Positions 46,969-58,220 of a stretch of 64,000 nt of DNA are shown here, one piece after another. Source of the DNA: Desulfuromonas acetoxidans DSM 684 (lineage in GTDB: Bacteria > Desulfobacterota > Desulfuromonadia > Desulfuromonadales > Desulfuromonadaceae); NCBI RefSeq assembly GCF_000167355.1, contig NZ_AAEW02000016.1:1-64000 (forward strand), read 5' to 3'. Both the position numbers and the translations under genes were made by a program. Within the stretch, counting starts at the first letter, position 1. Every line of letters starts with the position of its first letter. Under the pieces are notes generated by a model. That model did not search any database. It saw only the letters and a list, made by a program, of their open reading frames with translations, and was not told where the DNA came from.

Positions 46969-48117
46969 TTAATCGACACGCTTGCGCAGGAACGTCGGGA
47001 TATCATACTCATCCTCTTCGTTGCCCTTAAGACGCATATTGCGTGCCGCGTCACGCTGTTGATTGCGGATGATGGTCGGCACATCGAGATCGACCTTGGA
47101 GCCAATCATTTTAGCGACATCTTCCTTGATATTTTTCAGGTGGCGCTTATCTTTTTCAAACGAATCACCGAAACCGGTGGCAATGGCGGTGATTTTCAAC
47201 TGCTCACCCAGCTCTTCATTGATGACCAGGCCAACGATGATGTTGGCATCCTCGTGGACCTTCTCGTGAACAATGCGCGACGCTTCGTCGAACTCCTCCA
47301 TGGTCATGGTGCTGGAACCGGAGATGTTGACCAGAACACCTTTGGCTCCAGAGATATCAATCTCTTCGAGCAGCGGACTGCTGATGGCTTGCTGCGCCGC
47401 TTCGCTGGCACGTTTTTCCCCTTCGGCAACACCGATCCCCATCATGGCCATCCCGCGCTCACTCATCACCGACTTCACATCGGCAAAGTCGACGTTGATC
47501 AGGCCACTGGTGGTGATAAGGTCGGAGATACCCTGCACCGCCTGACGCAATACGTCATCGGACGGTTTAAACGCATCGAGGATGGTCATATTCTTGCCAG
47601 CCAGCCCGATGAGACGATCATTCGGAATGACAATCAGCGAATCAACCACTTTTTTCAGATCTTCGACACCGTTTTCCGCCTTAACCAGACGCTGACGGCC
47701 TTCACGGGAAAACGGCTTGGTCACAACACCAACGGTCAGTGCGCCAACCTCTTTGGCCGCTTCAGCAATCACCGGGGCGGCACCGGTTCCGGTGCCACCG
47801 CCGAGACCGCAGGCAACAAACACCATGTCGGCACCGGTCAGCAACTCAACGATGCGACTGCGATCTTCCATGGCCGCTTCGCGGCCGACATCCGGGCTGG
47901 CTCCGGCACCCAAACCTTTGGTCAGTTTAGTCCCGAGCTGAATCTTCATCGGTGCCACGCTGCGCTTCAGCGCCTGGGCATCCGTATTGGCAACGATAAA
48001 CTCAACGCCGATAATCTGGGCGTTAATCATGGCATCTACGACATTGCTACCGCCTCCGCCGACACCAATCACCTTAATCTTAGCTGTCTGGTCTAGTGTT
48101 TCATCAAATTCAAACAT
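46969..48117 (-). CDS. ftsZ: Cell division protein FtsZ
   Basis: Tubulin-like GTPase that forms the division ring; 382 residues. The signature GGGTGTG is at 106-112 and the N-terminal VGGGGSNVV is present. The T7 loop reads [12 protein letters not shown] linker (about 320-370) leads to the conserved C-terminal peptide DIPTFLRKR, which binds FtsA and other partners. It follows ftsA after 91 bases. That gap has a small hairpin (ACCGG/CCGGT). Confidence 0.98.
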   Translation of the reverse strand: MFEFDETLDQTAKIKVIGVGGGGSNVVDAMINAQIIGVEFIVANTDAQALKRSVAPMKIQLGTKLTKGLGAGASPDVGREAAMEDRSRIVELLTGADMVFVACGLGGGTGTGAAPVIAEAAKEVGALTVGVVTKPFSREGRQRLVKAENGVEDLKKVVDSLIVIPNDRLIGLAGKNMTILDAFKPSDDVLRQAVQGISDLITTSGLINVDFADVKSVMSERGMAMMGIGVAEGEKRASEAAQQAISSPLLEEIDISGAKGVLVNISGSSTMTMEEFDEASRIVHEKVHEDANIIVGLVINEELGEQLKITAIATGFGDSFEKDKRHLKNIKEDVAKMIGSKVDLDVPTIIRNQQRDAARNMRLKGNEEDEYDIPTFLRKRVD

Positions 48118-48208
48118 GACTCCCCCTGCATGTGAATGATACGGGCGGCAACGCCGTTCTCCGCAAACAGTTGCCTTGCCCGTCGGGGACCGGTCCTCCG
48201 GTCACCTT

Positions 48209-49438
48209 TTAGAAAAATTCGCCGAACCACTCCTTCATCCGGCGCATCACTTTGTCGAATACTTTTTCTTGGCCAATGGAGAAATTATTGATCTCCTGGT
48301 TTTTACTGCCGTAGATCACCAAGCCAACACCCGTAGCATAGATGGGCGAGTTGACCACATCGATCAGACCACCAATGCCCTGGGGCACCCCACGGCGGAC
48401 CGGCAAATTGAAAATCTGTTCGGCCAGTTCCGGCATCCCCGGCAGAATACTGGTGCCGCCGGTAATCACGACCCCTGAAGCAATCAGGTCTTCAAACCCA
48501 CTGCGCACAATCTCACGGTTGACGAGGGTGAAAATCTCCTCGACCCGCGGCTCGAGAATCTCCGCTAGAAGTTGCCGGGATAAAATACGCGGCTCACGGC
48601 CACCCACCGACGGCACTTCAATGGTTTCATCCTTGCCAATATCGCTGGTCAGGCAGCTTCCATAGGCGTGCTTAATCCGCTCGGCTTCCGCCATGGGTGT
48701 GCGCAGCCCAACGGCAATGTCGTTGGTCAGGTGGTTACCGCCCAGCGACAGTACTGCGGTATGTTTGATCGCGCCATCAACGAAGATCGCCAGATCCGTG
48801 GTTCCGCCGCCGATATCGACAATCGCCACACCGAGTTCCTTCTCGTCCGCCGACAACACCGCTTCGGAGGAAGCCAACGGCTCCAGAACAATATCCGCAA
48901 CATTAACACTGGCCTTGTTACAGCTTTTGACAATGTTCTGAGCACTGGCCACCGCACCGGTGACAATATGTACTTTCGACTCAAGACGCACGCCACTCAT
49001 ACCGAGTGGCTCCTTGATGCCGTCCTGGTCGTCGATAATAAATTCCTGCGGAATGACATGGATCACTTCACGATCCATGGGAATCGCAATCGCCTTGGCC
49101 GCATCAATGACCCGCTGGACATCTTCACTGGTCACTTCACGGTTCTTGATAGCGATGACACCCTGTGAGTTGAATCCGGTAATATGTGCACCGGCAATGC
49201 CGGCAAATACCGAATTAATTTCACAACCTGCCATCAGCTCGGCTTCCTGCAACGCTTTCTTGATTGCTTCAACCGTGCTTTCAATGTTGATGACAACACC
49301 TTTTCGCAAACCACGGGAAACGCTGGTCCCGATACCGACAATATCCAGTCCCGAATCCGTCATACTGGCGATGATGGCACAGATTTTCGTTGTGCCGATA
49401 TCCAGTCCAACAATCAGATTTTCCTTACGATTGCTCAT
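48209..49438 (-). CDS. ftsA: Cell division protein FtsA
   Basis: Actin-like ATPase that ties FtsZ to the membrane; 409 residues. Phosphate 1 motif is GLDIGTTKICAII, phosphate 2 is VDIGGGTTDLA, and the adenosine motif is VITGGTSILPGM. The last 15 residues (FDKVMRRMKEWFGEFF) form the amphipathic membrane-targeting helix. Start: ATG at 49438 preceded by GGAAGGA; the longer frame adds nine unlikely residues. It lies between ftsQ and ftsZ. Confidence 0.97.
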   Translation of the reverse strand: MSNRKENLIVGLDIGTTKICAIIASMTDSGLDIVGIGTSVSRGLRKGVVINIESTVEAIKKALQEAELMAGCEINSVFAGIAGAHITGFNSQGVIAIKNREVTSEDVQRVIDAAKAIAIPMDREVIHVIPQEFIIDDQDGIKEPLGMSGVRLESKVHIVTGAVASAQNIVKSCNKASVNVADIVLEPLASSEAVLSADEKELGVAIVDIGGGTTDLAIFVDGAIKHTAVLSLGGNHLTNDIAVGLRTPMAEAERIKHAYGSCLTSDIGKDETIEVPSVGGREPRILSRQLLAEILEPRVEEIFTLVNREIVRSGFEDLIASGVVITGGTSILPGMPELAEQIFNLPVRRGVPQGIGGLIDVVNSPIYATGVGLVIYGSKNQEINNFSIGQEKVFDKVMRRMKEWFGEFF

Positions 49439-49505
49439 TCCATCCTTCCCTGCTGCCCTGTTCACGGGCTCTCGGTTTGCATTCCATACGATTGCGGATA
49501 TTTCA

Positions 49506-50336
49506 TCATAATGTTGTCTGAGTGGTCATCTTCTTGACGATGACCTTATCCGGAACATTGAGATTGATGTAACTTAACCGCGCTAGGCGGGGTTCAAGTT
49601 CCGGATAGATCTTTTCAAGCCGGTTCAGTTTACCGGCATAGTCTTTCCAGCCCATTTTAACCGGCACCCCGTACAGGCTGGTATAGAGGATCAAACCTTC
49701 ATTCGTGTCGATCTTGATTTGCGACACATCCTGTAAATCAAACACCTCTCGCTGCTCTAGCTGTTCAATCAAGGCCGCCACCTGCTGCAACTGGTCACGG
49801 CTCTTGCCCGGTTCATCGAGCAGTTGCTGGCGGTCCATTCCCGAGACCAACGGATAATTCAGTGGGTCACCGGCGCGCAGGACCTTAAAAATCTCGCCGC
49901 TGCGATCAACATAGAACAGATAGTCGAGGTTAATAATAAAAACCGTTTCACGTTCACGCAGCCGAATAACAATGCCGCGTGGCAGCTTTCGTTCAACCAC
50001 CGCATCATGAATCCAGTCGTTTTCGGCCAGCTTCTGACCGATAATCTCCAGATCCAAGTCAAAAGTTCTCACGCCCTGTCGAATATCCGACAGAGCAATG
50101 ACATCCTGGTCGGTCAGTTTGCGATTGCCAACCACTTCAATAGTTTCCACCCGAAAATGATCCGAATTGCTGACCAGATTCATCAACAGGGTTGCTCCGC
50201 TGACGATCAACACCGTGCAACACAGAATCAGAATCCCGTGCAACAGGCGGGTAAACACCTTTTTCCATTCCCGCGCCGGTCGAACACGGACATTCTCTCT
50301 AGCACGCTTGCCTTTGGTCGGCTTCATATCCCGCAT
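49506..50336 (-). CDS. ftsQ: Cell division protein FtsQ
   Basis: Bitopic division protein, 276 residues. A basic cytoplasmic tail is followed by one membrane helix (about 33-54) and a POTRA domain beginning FRVETIEVVGNRKLTDQDV. The beta domain follows. FtsQ joins FtsB and FtsL in the periplasm. A second in-frame ATG (50327) is an alternative start. It lies 39 bases after ddl. Confidence 0.93.
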   Translation of the reverse strand: MRDMKPTKGKRARENVRVRPAREWKKVFTRLLHGILILCCTVLIVSGATLLMNLVSNSDHFRVETIEVVGNRKLTDQDVIALSDIRQGVRTFDLDLEIIGQKLAENDWIHDAVVERKLPRGIVIRLRERETVFIINLDYLFYVDRSGEIFKVLRAGDPLNYPLVSGMDRQQLLDEPGKSRDQLQQVAALIEQLEQREVFDLQDVSQIKIDTNEGLILYTSLYGVPVKMGWKDYAGKLNRLEKIYPELEPRLARLSYINLNVPDKVIVKKMTTQTTL

Positions 50337-50375
50337 CAGGAAATATCCTCAATCTCTCCAACCTGCTACGGCCCG

Positions 50376-51293
50376 TTAGCGATCCAGAGACGCGTCGTCG
50401 AGAATTCCCTCTACCAGTTTTGCAAAATCCATACCGCAATCAGCTGCTGCCTTGGGTAGCAAGCTGGTTTCTGTCATTCCCGGGATGGTATTGACTTCAA
50501 GAAAGTAAAAATTGTCGTCAGTCACCATAAAATCGACTCGGGCAGCACCACGACAGCCCAAGCTGGCATAACTGGCGACAGCGGCCTGTTGAATGGCTTT
50601 ATACTGCGACTCAGGTAATGGTGCTGGCACCAGATATCGGGTCTTGCCGACGGTATATTTTGCGGTGTAATCATAAAAACCGGATTCCGGCACTATTTCA
50701 ATAATGGACAGTGCACGACCATTCATCACCGACACAGTCACTTCGCGCCCATCAATATAGTCTTCAACCAGAACCCGTCGATCATAGTCACGCGCCTGAG
50801 CAATGGCCTGTTTCAGTTCATCCGCATTGTTGGCAATGGCGATCCCGAGCGTCGAACCTTCACGCACCGGCTTGACCACCTGCGGGAAATGCCCACACTG
50901 TGCAACAATGTCATCAACATCACTGTTCACATCCACCAGTGTCGCAGCAGGAGTGGTCACACCGTCCTGGGCAACCATCCGTTTCGTTACCGCTTTATCA
51001 ATGGCTAGGGCTGATGCCAACACACCGCTGCCGGTGTAGGGGATCTGCATCAGTTCCAACATGCCTTGAATGGTGCCGTCTTCACCGAAACGACCATGAA
51101 CCGCGAGAAACACCACGTCGATCTGTTTTTCAATCAACTGAGCCGGCAAGGTCTTGTCGGCATCAATCGCCACCACGGTGTAACCGCACTCTTCCAGTGC
51201 CTTGACAATGGCCGCTCCTGTTCGCAACGACACCTCGCGCTCCGCTGACGTGCCGCCCATGATCACACCGATCCGTTGTTGCTTATTCTTCAT
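50376..51293 (-). CDS. ddl: D-alanine--D-alanine ligase
   Basis: ATP-grasp enzyme that makes D-Ala-D-Ala for the pentapeptide; 305 residues. VIMGGTSAEREVSL is at the N-terminus, VVKPVREGSTLGI binds ATP, and NTIPGMTETSLLPKAA is the C-terminal signature. The tyrosine of ESGFYDYTAKY fits D-Ala-D-Ala, not D-lactate, specificity as in DdlB. GGAG lies six bases before the ATG at 51293, which overlaps the end of murB by 11 bases; the 18-residue longer frame is rejected. Confidence 0.96.
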   Translation of the reverse strand: MKNKQQRIGVIMGGTSAEREVSLRTGAAIVKALEECGYTVVAIDADKTLPAQLIEKQIDVVFLAVHGRFGEDGTIQGMLELMQIPYTGSGVLASALAIDKAVTKRMVAQDGVTTPAATLVDVNSDVDDIVAQCGHFPQVVKPVREGSTLGIAIANNADELKQAIAQARDYDRRVLVEDYIDGREVTVSVMNGRALSIIEIVPESGFYDYTAKYTVGKTRYLVPAPLPESQYKAIQQAAVASYASLGCRGAARVDFMVTDDNFYFLEVNTIPGMTETSLLPKAAADCGMDFAKLVEGILDDASLDR

Positions 51294-52212
51294 CCACTTC
51301 TCCAAACGACCCCAGCAGGCGTACTTCCGGTTGCAGTGACACACCATGGTGTCGCGCTACAGCGTGCTGCACCTTATGGATCAATTGATAGATCTCTTCG
51401 GCTGTTGCACCGCCAGTATTTACAATAAAATTGGCATGTTGCGATGAAACCTGTGCTTTTCCAACCTGAACACCGCGCATACCGCAATCACCGATCAAAC
51501 GCCAAGCCTGTTGCCCCGGTGGATTACGAAACACGGACCCGGCATTAGGACCGCCAACATTGTGCGCCTGACGACGGTGCGCCAGCACCTCGCTGCTTCG
51601 GGCACGTAATGCTTCGACAGAGCAATGGTCAAGCTGTAATGTCACGTTGATCACAACATGGTCTGGAATCAACGCACTGTGGCGGTAGCCAAAGTCACAC
51701 TGCTCTGCCGACCAGGTTGTGACATCGTGATGCTCCAGCGGAGTCCACACCCGGGCATCGACAACACGCTGGCCAATCTGCTGGCCTGCGGCACCGGCAT
51801 TGCCGGACACGGCACCACCGACACTACCGGGAATACCAGCCAGAGCTTCAATACCGCCGAGCCCCTGCTCAACGGTGGTACGCACCAGTTCTGCCAAAGA
51901 ACAACCGCCTCCAACGCTGAGTCGTTGCTCTGGCTGCGTTTCGATCTGAGACAAATGGCTAAGTTGAACCACCACTCCAGGCAGACCCTGATCCGAGATC
52001 AACACATTACTGCCACCACCAAGCACCCACCAGGGCACACCCGCGTCTTGAATCACTGCAGAAAGGACCTTCAGGTCCTCCTCATGCCGTGGACGAACCA
52101 AACACTGGGTCGCACCACCCACTTTCCATGTGGTCAGCGGCGCCAGGGGTTCATCAAACAGGCAGTCGCCGCAAATGCGCTGTCGTAACACTGTGCGCCA
52201 GTCGTTACTCAT
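51283..52212 (-). CDS. murB: UDP-N-acetylenolpyruvoylglucosamine reductase
   Basis: FAD enzyme that reduces enolpyruvyl-UDP-GlcNAc to UDP-MurNAc; 309 residues. [12 protein letters not shown] binds [24 protein letters not shown] is conserved, and GSVFRNP holds the catalytic Ser of type II MurB. The ATG at 52212 overlaps the murC stop by four bases. It has no good ribosome site of its own, so coupling is likely. murA is not in the window. Confidence 0.96.
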   Translation of the reverse strand: MSNDWRTVLRQRICGDCLFDEPLAPLTTWKVGGATQCLVRPRHEEDLKVLSAVIQDAGVPWWVLGGGSNVLISDQGLPGVVVQLSHLSQIETQPEQRLSVGGGCSLAELVRTTVEQGLGGIEALAGIPGSVGGAVSGNAGAAGQQIGQRVVDARVWTPLEHHDVTTWSAEQCDFGYRHSALIPDHVVINVTLQLDHCSVEALRARSSEVLAHRRQAHNVGGPNAGSVFRNPPGQQAWRLIGDCGMRGVQVGKAQVSSQHANFIVNTGGATAEEIYQLIHKVQHAVARHHGVSLQPEVRLLGSFGEVDEE

Positions 52213-53579
52213 ACACGAGTCAGATGCTCGATCAGGGTTTCGCCCACCTTCCATACGGAACCGGCCCCAAGCGTTATGACGATATCGTCCGGTTTGAGTA
52301 CATCAAGCACCTGTTTAACAACAGCTTCTTCACTGTTGCAATAGGTGACCTGACGGTGACCATGACCGGCAATCGCCTTGGCCAGATCCTCACCGCACAC
52401 CCCTTCGATCGGCGCTTCACTTGCAGCATACACATCCATCACCAGCAGCACATCAGCCTGATAAAAGGCCGTGACAAAGTCATCAAACAGAGCCTGGGTG
52501 CGACTGTAACGATGCGGCTGAAAAATCACCACCACACGCCGATCCCAGCCATTGCGGGCGGCGGAGAGTGTTGCCTTGATTTCAGCCGGATGATGACCGT
52601 AATCATCCACCACCATCACTTCGTCATCAAGCTTGATCTGGAAACGTCGCTGCACCCCGGCAAACGACTCGAAGCCTTCACAGATGGTTTTCATCGGCAC
52701 ATCCAGCTCACGCGCAACCGCCAGGGACGCCAGTGCATTAAGCACATTGTGACGACCGGGCATCTCCAGGCGGATGCGCCCCAGTTTTTCCTGGCGGAAA
52801 TGGACGGTAAATTCGGTGCCACCGGCACGGTGTTCAATCTCCGTGGCACTGAAATCGGCCTGCGGTGTCAATCCGTAGGTGACATAACGCTTCTGAACCT
52901 GAGGCAACAGCGTCTGAATATTGGCATCATCGAGGCACAATACTGCCAGCCCGTAAAACGGGATTTTGTTGATAAAGTCGAGAAACACACCGCGGATCTC
53001 ATCCATGCCGGAATAGTAGTCGAGGTGATCTTCATCAATATTGGTCACCACGGCAATGGTCGGTGTCAGTTTAAGAAATGAGCCGTCGGACTCATCGGCC
53101 TCGACCACCATGAACTCTCCCTGGCCAAGCTTGGCATTGGAGCCCAGAGCGTTAAGACGGCCACCAACGACGGCAGTTGGGTCAATGCCGCCATGAGACA
53201 ACAGGGTTGCCACCATGCTGGTTGTGGTGGTTTTGCCATGAGTGCCTGCAACGGCAATGCCGTATTTGAGGCGCATCAGTTCGGCCAGCATCTCGGCGCG
53301 CGGAATCACCGGCACCAGCAGACGATGGGCTTCCACCACTTCCGGATTATCCGAGGACACGGCGGTACTGGTGACCACCACTTGGGCTTCCTGAACATTT
53401 TCAGCCGCATGGCCGTAATTCACCCGACCACCGAGAGATTCCAAGCGTCGGGTCAGCTCGCTGGCGCGCAGATCCGAGCCAGAGACCTCATAGCCCAGGT
53501 TAAGCAATACCTCGGCAATCCCGCTCATGCCGATACCGCCGATACCGACAAAATGAATTCGTTTAATTTTTCCGTACAT
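52209..53579 (-). CDS. murC: UDP-N-acetylmuramate--L-alanine ligase
   Basis: Mur ligase that adds L-Ala to UDP-MurNAc; 456 residues. The N-terminal Rossmann motif is [16 protein letters not shown] and the ATP loop is GTHGKTTTT at 112-120. EADESDGSF and [10 protein letters not shown] are further Mur motifs. The start is the ATG at 53579, which overlaps the murG stop (TAATG); the longest frame adds 11 residues inside murG. Confidence 0.97.
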   Translation of the reverse strand: MYGKIKRIHFVGIGGIGMSGIAEVLLNLGYEVSGSDLRASELTRRLESLGGRVNYGHAAENVQEAQVVVTSTAVSSDNPEVVEAHRLLVPVIPRAEMLAELMRLKYGIAVAGTHGKTTTTSMVATLLSHGGIDPTAVVGGRLNALGSNAKLGQGEFMVVEADESDGSFLKLTPTIAVVTNIDEDHLDYYSGMDEIRGVFLDFINKIPFYGLAVLCLDDANIQTLLPQVQKRYVTYGLTPQADFSATEIEHRAGGTEFTVHFRQEKLGRIRLEMPGRHNVLNALASLAVARELDVPMKTICEGFESFAGVQRRFQIKLDDEVMVVDDYGHHPAEIKATLSAARNGWDRRVVVIFQPHRYSRTQALFDDFVTAFYQADVLLVMDVYAASEAPIEGVCGEDLAKAIAGHGHRQVTYCNSEEAVVKQVLDVLKPDDIVITLGAGSVWKVGETLIEHLTRV

Positions 53580-54661
53580 TATTTCGTCCGTTTCCGTGCC
53601 ACGTGACGACACTCGTTAAGGATCAGATCGGCAGCACCTTTGGCAGCAAGCATTTTCGCCTGACGGCCCATGTCGGCCAGACGCTGCGGGTCTTGAAACA
53701 GGCTAATCAATTCATCCGCCAAACGCTGTGGCGTCAATTGGTCTTGGGGGAGTAAAACCGCCGCATCATGTTTAGCAAGCACCCGGGCATTGCACGTCTG
53801 ATGGTCCGCTGCCGCTTGAGGGAAAGGCACCAGCACCGCCGGGCGCCCGCAGGCCGCCAATTCCGCCACAGTGGTAGCCCCAGAACGACACAGTACCAGT
53901 TGATTGTCGCGATACGCTGCAGCCATATCATCGATAAACGGCAGCAAGGTCACCCGGTCGAAATTGCGGTCATTATACGCGGCGACCATATCGGCCAGAG
54001 CCGCTTCGCCGGTCTGATGTACAATGGTCAGCTCGGGCAGCGCCCGCTTAAGCAGCGGCAGGGCCTCCACTATCGCCTGATTAATCGCCCGAGCGCCTTG
54101 GCTGCCGCCAAAGATCAACAGGCTGGGATGGTCGCCACGCCAGGCGCGACAACTGAATAACTCCTGACGCACCGGATTACCGGTCAAGACCACCGGACGA
54201 CCGTGGAAGTGCTGGGCCACATCGGCCATCGATATGCACACGCGTTTGGCCCAGCGTGCGGCCAGCCGATTGGCCAGTCCCGGCCAGGCGTTCTGCTCAT
54301 GCAATACCACCGGAATCCGTTTCAGCCCGGCAGCCACCAGCATCGGCAACGAGGCATAGCCGCCAACACCGATCACCACATCGGCATTGAAGTCGCCTAA
54401 AATCTCCAAGGCTTCCCGGGTACTCGACACCAGCTTGGCCATGACGCAGGCTTTCTGCCAAACGCTTTTACCGGCAAAGCCACTAAAATCAACATAGTCG
54501 ATGTCAAACCCCGCCGGCTCCACCACCCGGGCTTCAATCCCCTGCCGGGTGCCGACAAACAGAATTTCGTTGGCCGTATCCAGCTCCATGGCCCGCCGGG
54601 CAATAGCCAGAGCCGGAAACACATGCCCTCCGGTCCCCCCCCCGGCAATCAGAATATTCAT
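53579..54661 (-). CDS. murG: UDP-GlcNAc transferase MurG
   Basis: Peripheral membrane enzyme that makes lipid II from lipid I; 360 residues. The donor/lipid-I binding loop [13 protein letters not shown], the GVGGYASLP loop and [10 protein letters not shown] are present. [24 protein letters not shown] is the UDP-GlcNAc-binding part. AAGGAG precedes the ATG at 54661, which overlaps the ftsW stop by four bases. Confidence 0.97.
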   Translation of the reverse strand: MNILIAGGGTGGHVFPALAIARRAMELDTANEILFVGTRQGIEARVVEPAGFDIDYVDFSGFAGKSVWQKACVMAKLVSSTREALEILGDFNADVVIGVGGYASLPMLVAAGLKRIPVVLHEQNAWPGLANRLAARWAKRVCISMADVAQHFHGRPVVLTGNPVRQELFSCRAWRGDHPSLLIFGGSQGARAINQAIVEALPLLKRALPELTIVHQTGEAALADMVAAYNDRNFDRVTLLPFIDDMAAAYRDNQLVLCRSGATTVAELAACGRPAVLVPFPQAAADHQTCNARVLAKHDAAVLLPQDQLTPQRLADELISLFQDPQRLADMGRQAKMLAAKGAADLILNECRHVARKRTK

Positions 54662-55761
54662 GATGGGCTCCTTACCGTTTGGCTGGAAATATTCAACAGC
54701 ACCCCAATCGAAAACAGCGTGCACAACAGACTGGTGCCGCCATAAGAGATCAGCGGCAAGGCCAACCCTTTATTGGGCAGCATAGACATGGCCACTCCCA
54801 TATTGGCAAACGCCTGCAACCCAAACAAAATACTGATGCCGAACGCCGTCAGTCGTCCGAATCCATCTGGTGCCTGATACGCCACCCGCAAACCAAGCAA
54901 AACCACAACCAAGTACATGGTAATGATCAGTGCCACGGTGACATAGCCCATCTCCTCACCAATGATGGAGAAGATAAAATCGGTGTGCGCTTCGGGCAGG
55001 TAAAACAGCTTCTGCTTGCCCTCGCCGAGGCCCTGGCCCATCAAACCGCCCAGACCAAACCCCATCTGGCTCTGAATCACTTGAAACCCCGTGTCAAATG
55101 GGTCCTGCCAGGGATCCCAGAACGCCATGATCCGTTTGCGCCGATACTCCTCCTGCATGATGAAATACACCAGGGTCGGCATGGCGACGATCACGCTGGA
55201 GACCAGATAGCGCCAGCGTGTTCCCGCGACCAGCAGCATACTGCCGGTCACCGCCGCCATCGTGGCTGAGCCGCCCAGATCTCGCTGGGCCAGCATCAGG
55301 CCGATCAACATCAACAGCACCACCATGTAGGGCACAAAGCCGTAACGAAAATCCTTGAGCCGGTCTTCCTTTTTAGTCGCCGAGTGGGCCAGGTAAAAAA
55401 TCAGCGCCAGTTTGGCCGCTTCAGACGGCTGAAACGTGAACCCTGGCATGCGAATCCAGCGGTAAGCACCGCCGGCTTTCGCGCCGACACCGGGAATAAA
55501 CACCGCCGCCAGCAGCAGCGTGCACAGCAACAACAACGGCACGGCCAGCTTGCGCCACCAGTGATAATCAATGCGCATGGTGATGGCCAGGGCGGCAAAG
55601 CCCAACAGGGCAAACACGCCCTGTCGTTTCAAAAAATAGAACCCGTCACCGTGGACCTTGAGCGCCATCATCGACGAGGCGGAATAGACCATCATCACTC
55701 CGAAGCAGGCCAGAGCCACAGTGAGAATCAGAATCGTGTTGTCATACTCGCGTTTGACCAT
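54658..55761 (-). CDS. ftsW: Lipid II polymerase FtsW (SEDS family)
   Basis: Septal glycosyltransferase of the SEDS family; 367 residues with about 10 membrane helices. Characteristic segments are FQPSEAAKLALIFYLA, LAQRDLGGSATM, EAHTDFIFSIIGEEMG and the C-terminal LPLISYGGTSLL. It works with the FtsI transpeptidase encoded upstream. It starts two bases after the murD stop. Confidence 0.96.
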   Translation of the reverse strand: MVKREYDNTILILTVALACFGVMMVYSASSMMALKVHGDGFYFLKRQGVFALLGFAALAITMRIDYHWWRKLAVPLLLLCTLLLAAVFIPGVGAKAGGAYRWIRMPGFTFQPSEAAKLALIFYLAHSATKKEDRLKDFRYGFVPYMVVLLMLIGLMLAQRDLGGSATMAAVTGSMLLVAGTRWRYLVSSVIVAMPTLVYFIMQEEYRRKRIMAFWDPWQDPFDTGFQVIQSQMGFGLGGLMGQGLGEGKQKLFYLPEAHTDFIFSIIGEEMGYVTVALIITMYLVVVLLGLRVAYQAPDGFGRLTAFGISILFGLQAFANMGVAMSMLPNKGLALPLISYGGTSLLCTLFSIGVLLNISSQTVRSPS

Positions 55762-55763
55762 GG

Positions 55764-57110
55764 TTACTCTTTCCCATGCAGGGCCCGAACCGCCTCACTG
55801 AATCGCTCACCACGTTCTTCGAAACTTTTGAACATGTCAAAACTTGAGCAGCCGGGCGACAACACTACCTGGCCCGGCGACGGCGTCACCTTATGCGCCA
55901 CGTCAACGGCCTGCTCCATGGACTCCGCCCGATAAATCGGGCAAAGATCGCCCCACGCCTGTTCCATCAAGTCTGCAGCCTGTCCGATCAACACCAACGC
56001 TGTCACCCGCCCCTGTAACGCCGAGCGAATGTCCCGGTAATCACCACCCTTATCTTTGCCACCGGCAATCAGGGTCACTGGAGCGGAAAGTCCGCCGACA
56101 CTCTTCTCAACACTGCCGAGGTTGGTCCCTTTGGAATCGTTGTACCAGCGCACACCATTAAGAGTACGCACCAGCACCATACGATGGGGCAGGCCGGTAA
56201 AGCGACAAGCCGCCTGCCAGGCCTGCTCAGGATCACAACCTTCCAACAATACCGGCACCAGCGCGGCCATGACATTTTCAATATTGTGCAATCCGGACAA
56301 CATGAGTTCGTCGGTATTGAAACAGCACTGTTCGCCCTTGTTGCACCAATGGATCGTTCCCTGAGTAAAGCTGATCCCCTGCTCCAACAACCGTTGGGAG
56401 GAAAATCTCACCGGACGACTGTCGATGCCCGGTACCATAGCCATAACCAGTTCATCTTCGCCATTGAGCACCGCGATATCATCAGCGGTCTGGTTGGCAA
56501 AGATCGCCTTTTTGGCCGCCACATAGGCCGCCATATCCGGATAGCGGTCGAGGTGATCTACCGACACATTGAGCATCAGCGCATAGCGTGGATGAAGCTG
56601 GTCGATGGTTTCCAACTGAAACGATGACAGTTCCACGACCACGTAATCGACATCCTGCCCTGCCGCCTCAATCAGCGGCACACCAATGTTGCCACCGACA
56701 AACACCCGTTTTCCGCAGCCACGCAGCATCTGACCCACCAGCTCGGTGGTGGTCGACTTGCCGTTGGTTCCGGTAATCGCAATCACCGGCGCCGTCAGGT
56801 GGCGAGAGGCGTATTCCACTTCCCCCCACACCGGTATTCCGCGATCAATGGCTTTGGCCAGCACCGGCACCGTCAACGGCACACCGGGGCTGACAACGAT
56901 CAGATCCGCCTGCTGAAACACAGCGTCATCGTGGCCACCGAGATCGCGCTGCACCCGGCTATCCAGAATCTCAAGACCTGGAATCTGCTCCGCACTGCGC
57001 CGGTCACTCAGTGTCACGTCGGCACCGGCAGAGATCGCATGGCGACATACCGCCAGTCCACTGAGACCGGCCCCCACTACAACAATTCGTTTCCCGGCAA
57101 TGTTCGTCAT
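55764..57110 (-). CDS. murD: UDP-N-acetylmuramoyl-L-alanine--D-glutamate ligase
   Basis: Third Mur ligase, adds D-Glu; 448 residues. ATP loop ITGTNGKSTTTEL lies near 112-124. The NVSVDHLDRY segment contains the Mg-linked His-Leu-Asp, and YNDSKGTNLGSVEKSV is the MurD signature. The N-terminal VVVGAGLSGLAV binds UDP. It starts one base after the mraY stop-codon region and ends two bases before ftsW. Confidence 0.97.
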   Translation of the reverse strand: MTNIAGKRIVVVGAGLSGLAVCRHAISAGADVTLSDRRSAEQIPGLEILDSRVQRDLGGHDDAVFQQADLIVVSPGVPLTVPVLAKAIDRGIPVWGEVEYASRHLTAPVIAITGTNGKSTTTELVGQMLRGCGKRVFVGGNIGVPLIEAAGQDVDYVVVELSSFQLETIDQLHPRYALMLNVSVDHLDRYPDMAAYVAAKKAIFANQTADDIAVLNGEDELVMAMVPGIDSRPVRFSSQRLLEQGISFTQGTIHWCNKGEQCCFNTDELMLSGLHNIENVMAALVPVLLEGCDPEQAWQAACRFTGLPHRMVLVRTLNGVRWYNDSKGTNLGSVEKSVGGLSAPVTLIAGGKDKGGDYRDIRSALQGRVTALVLIGQAADLMEQAWGDLCPIYRAESMEQAVDVAHKVTPSPGQVVLSPGCSSFDMFKSFEERGERFSEAVRALHGKE

Positions 57111-57111
57111 G

Positions 57112-58188
57112 CTATCTCAGTTTCAAAGTCGACAGGGCCACCAGAGCCAGTACGATACTGATAATCCAGAATCGGACGATAATCTTCGGTTCCGGCCAAC
57201 CTTTAAGTTCGAAATGGTGATGGATCGGCGCCATACGAAACACCCGTCGGCCCAGAAAACGAAACGACATCACTTGAACAATCACCGACAACGCTTCCAC
57301 AACAAAGATGCCGCCGACAATCACCAGCACCAGCTCCTGCTTAACAATGATGGCAATAATGCCCAGCGCTCCGCCGAGTGACAAACTGCCGACATCGCCC
57401 ATAAACACTTGAGCCGGATAGGTGTTAAACCACAGAAAACCCAACCCGGCGCCCACCATAGCTCCGCACATGATGGACAATTCCCCGGCTCCGGGAACAC
57501 CACCGATCTGCAGATAGGAGGACAACTTGGCATTACCAGCCAGATAGGCAAACAGCAGATACGCACTCGACGCGCTGATCATCGGCCCGATAGCCAGACC
57601 GTCAAGACCATCGGTCAGGTTGACGGCATTACCGCTACCCACCACCACCAGCAGAATCAACGGAATATAAAACAAACCGATATTTGGCTGAAATCCTTTG
57701 AAAAACGGGACCGTTAACACCGGTTCAAACGGTGTCACCGTAAACAGCAGATACCCGGCTATCCCGGCAATCAGCAACTGGCCGAGCATCTTGTGGCGCG
57801 CGGAGAGACCGTCACTGCTCTTCAATTTGACCTTTTTATAATCGTCGACAAAACCGATGGCTCCATAGCCCACCGTCACCAGCAGCGCCACCCACACATA
57901 GCCGTTGCGCAGATCCGCCCATAGCAGCGTCGGCAACACAATGGCAATAAGGATCAACGTGCCGCCCATGGTGGGCGTGCCCTCTTTTTTAAAGTGGGAT
58001 TCAGGACCAACTTTGCGAATGGTCTGACCAATCTGCAACGAGCTCAACCGTTCAATGACCCACGGACCAAGCAGAAACGACAATACCAGGGCGGTAATGG
58101 TCGCATAGATGGTGCGAAAGGTGATAAAGCGAAACACATAGAGCGCGGAAAACTCAGTATGTAACGGATAAAGCAGATGGTACAGCAT
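57112..58188 (-). CDS. mraY: Phospho-N-acetylmuramoyl-pentapeptide transferase
   Basis: Integral membrane enzyme that makes lipid I; 358 residues with about 10 helices. [21 protein letters not shown] (catalytic Asp pair), [15 protein letters not shown] and the [15 protein letters not shown] motif are all intact. The ATG at 58188 has GGAGG four bases upstream; the 39-residue longer frame is rejected. It follows murF after 32 bases. Confidence 0.97.
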   Translation of the reverse strand: MLYHLLYPLHTEFSALYVFRFITFRTIYATITALVLSFLLGPWVIERLSSLQIGQTIRKVGPESHFKKEGTPTMGGTLILIAIVLPTLLWADLRNGYVWVALLVTVGYGAIGFVDDYKKVKLKSSDGLSARHKMLGQLLIAGIAGYLLFTVTPFEPVLTVPFFKGFQPNIGLFYIPLILLVVVGSGNAVNLTDGLDGLAIGPMISASSAYLLFAYLAGNAKLSSYLQIGGVPGAGELSIMCGAMVGAGLGFLWFNTYPAQVFMGDVGSLSLGGALGIIAIIVKQELVLVIVGGIFVVEALSVIVQVMSFRFLGRRVFRMAPIHHHFELKGWPEPKIIVRFWIISIVLALVALSTLKLR

Positions 58189-58220
58189 GATTCCTCCCGA
58201 CAGGCTCCCGCCCGACAGTC

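Noticed and set aside
46942-48096. 384-codon plus-strand frame opposite ftsZ
   Set aside because: Covers ftsZ almost exactly and has low-complexity, His/Asn/Gln-rich translation typical of an antisense frame.
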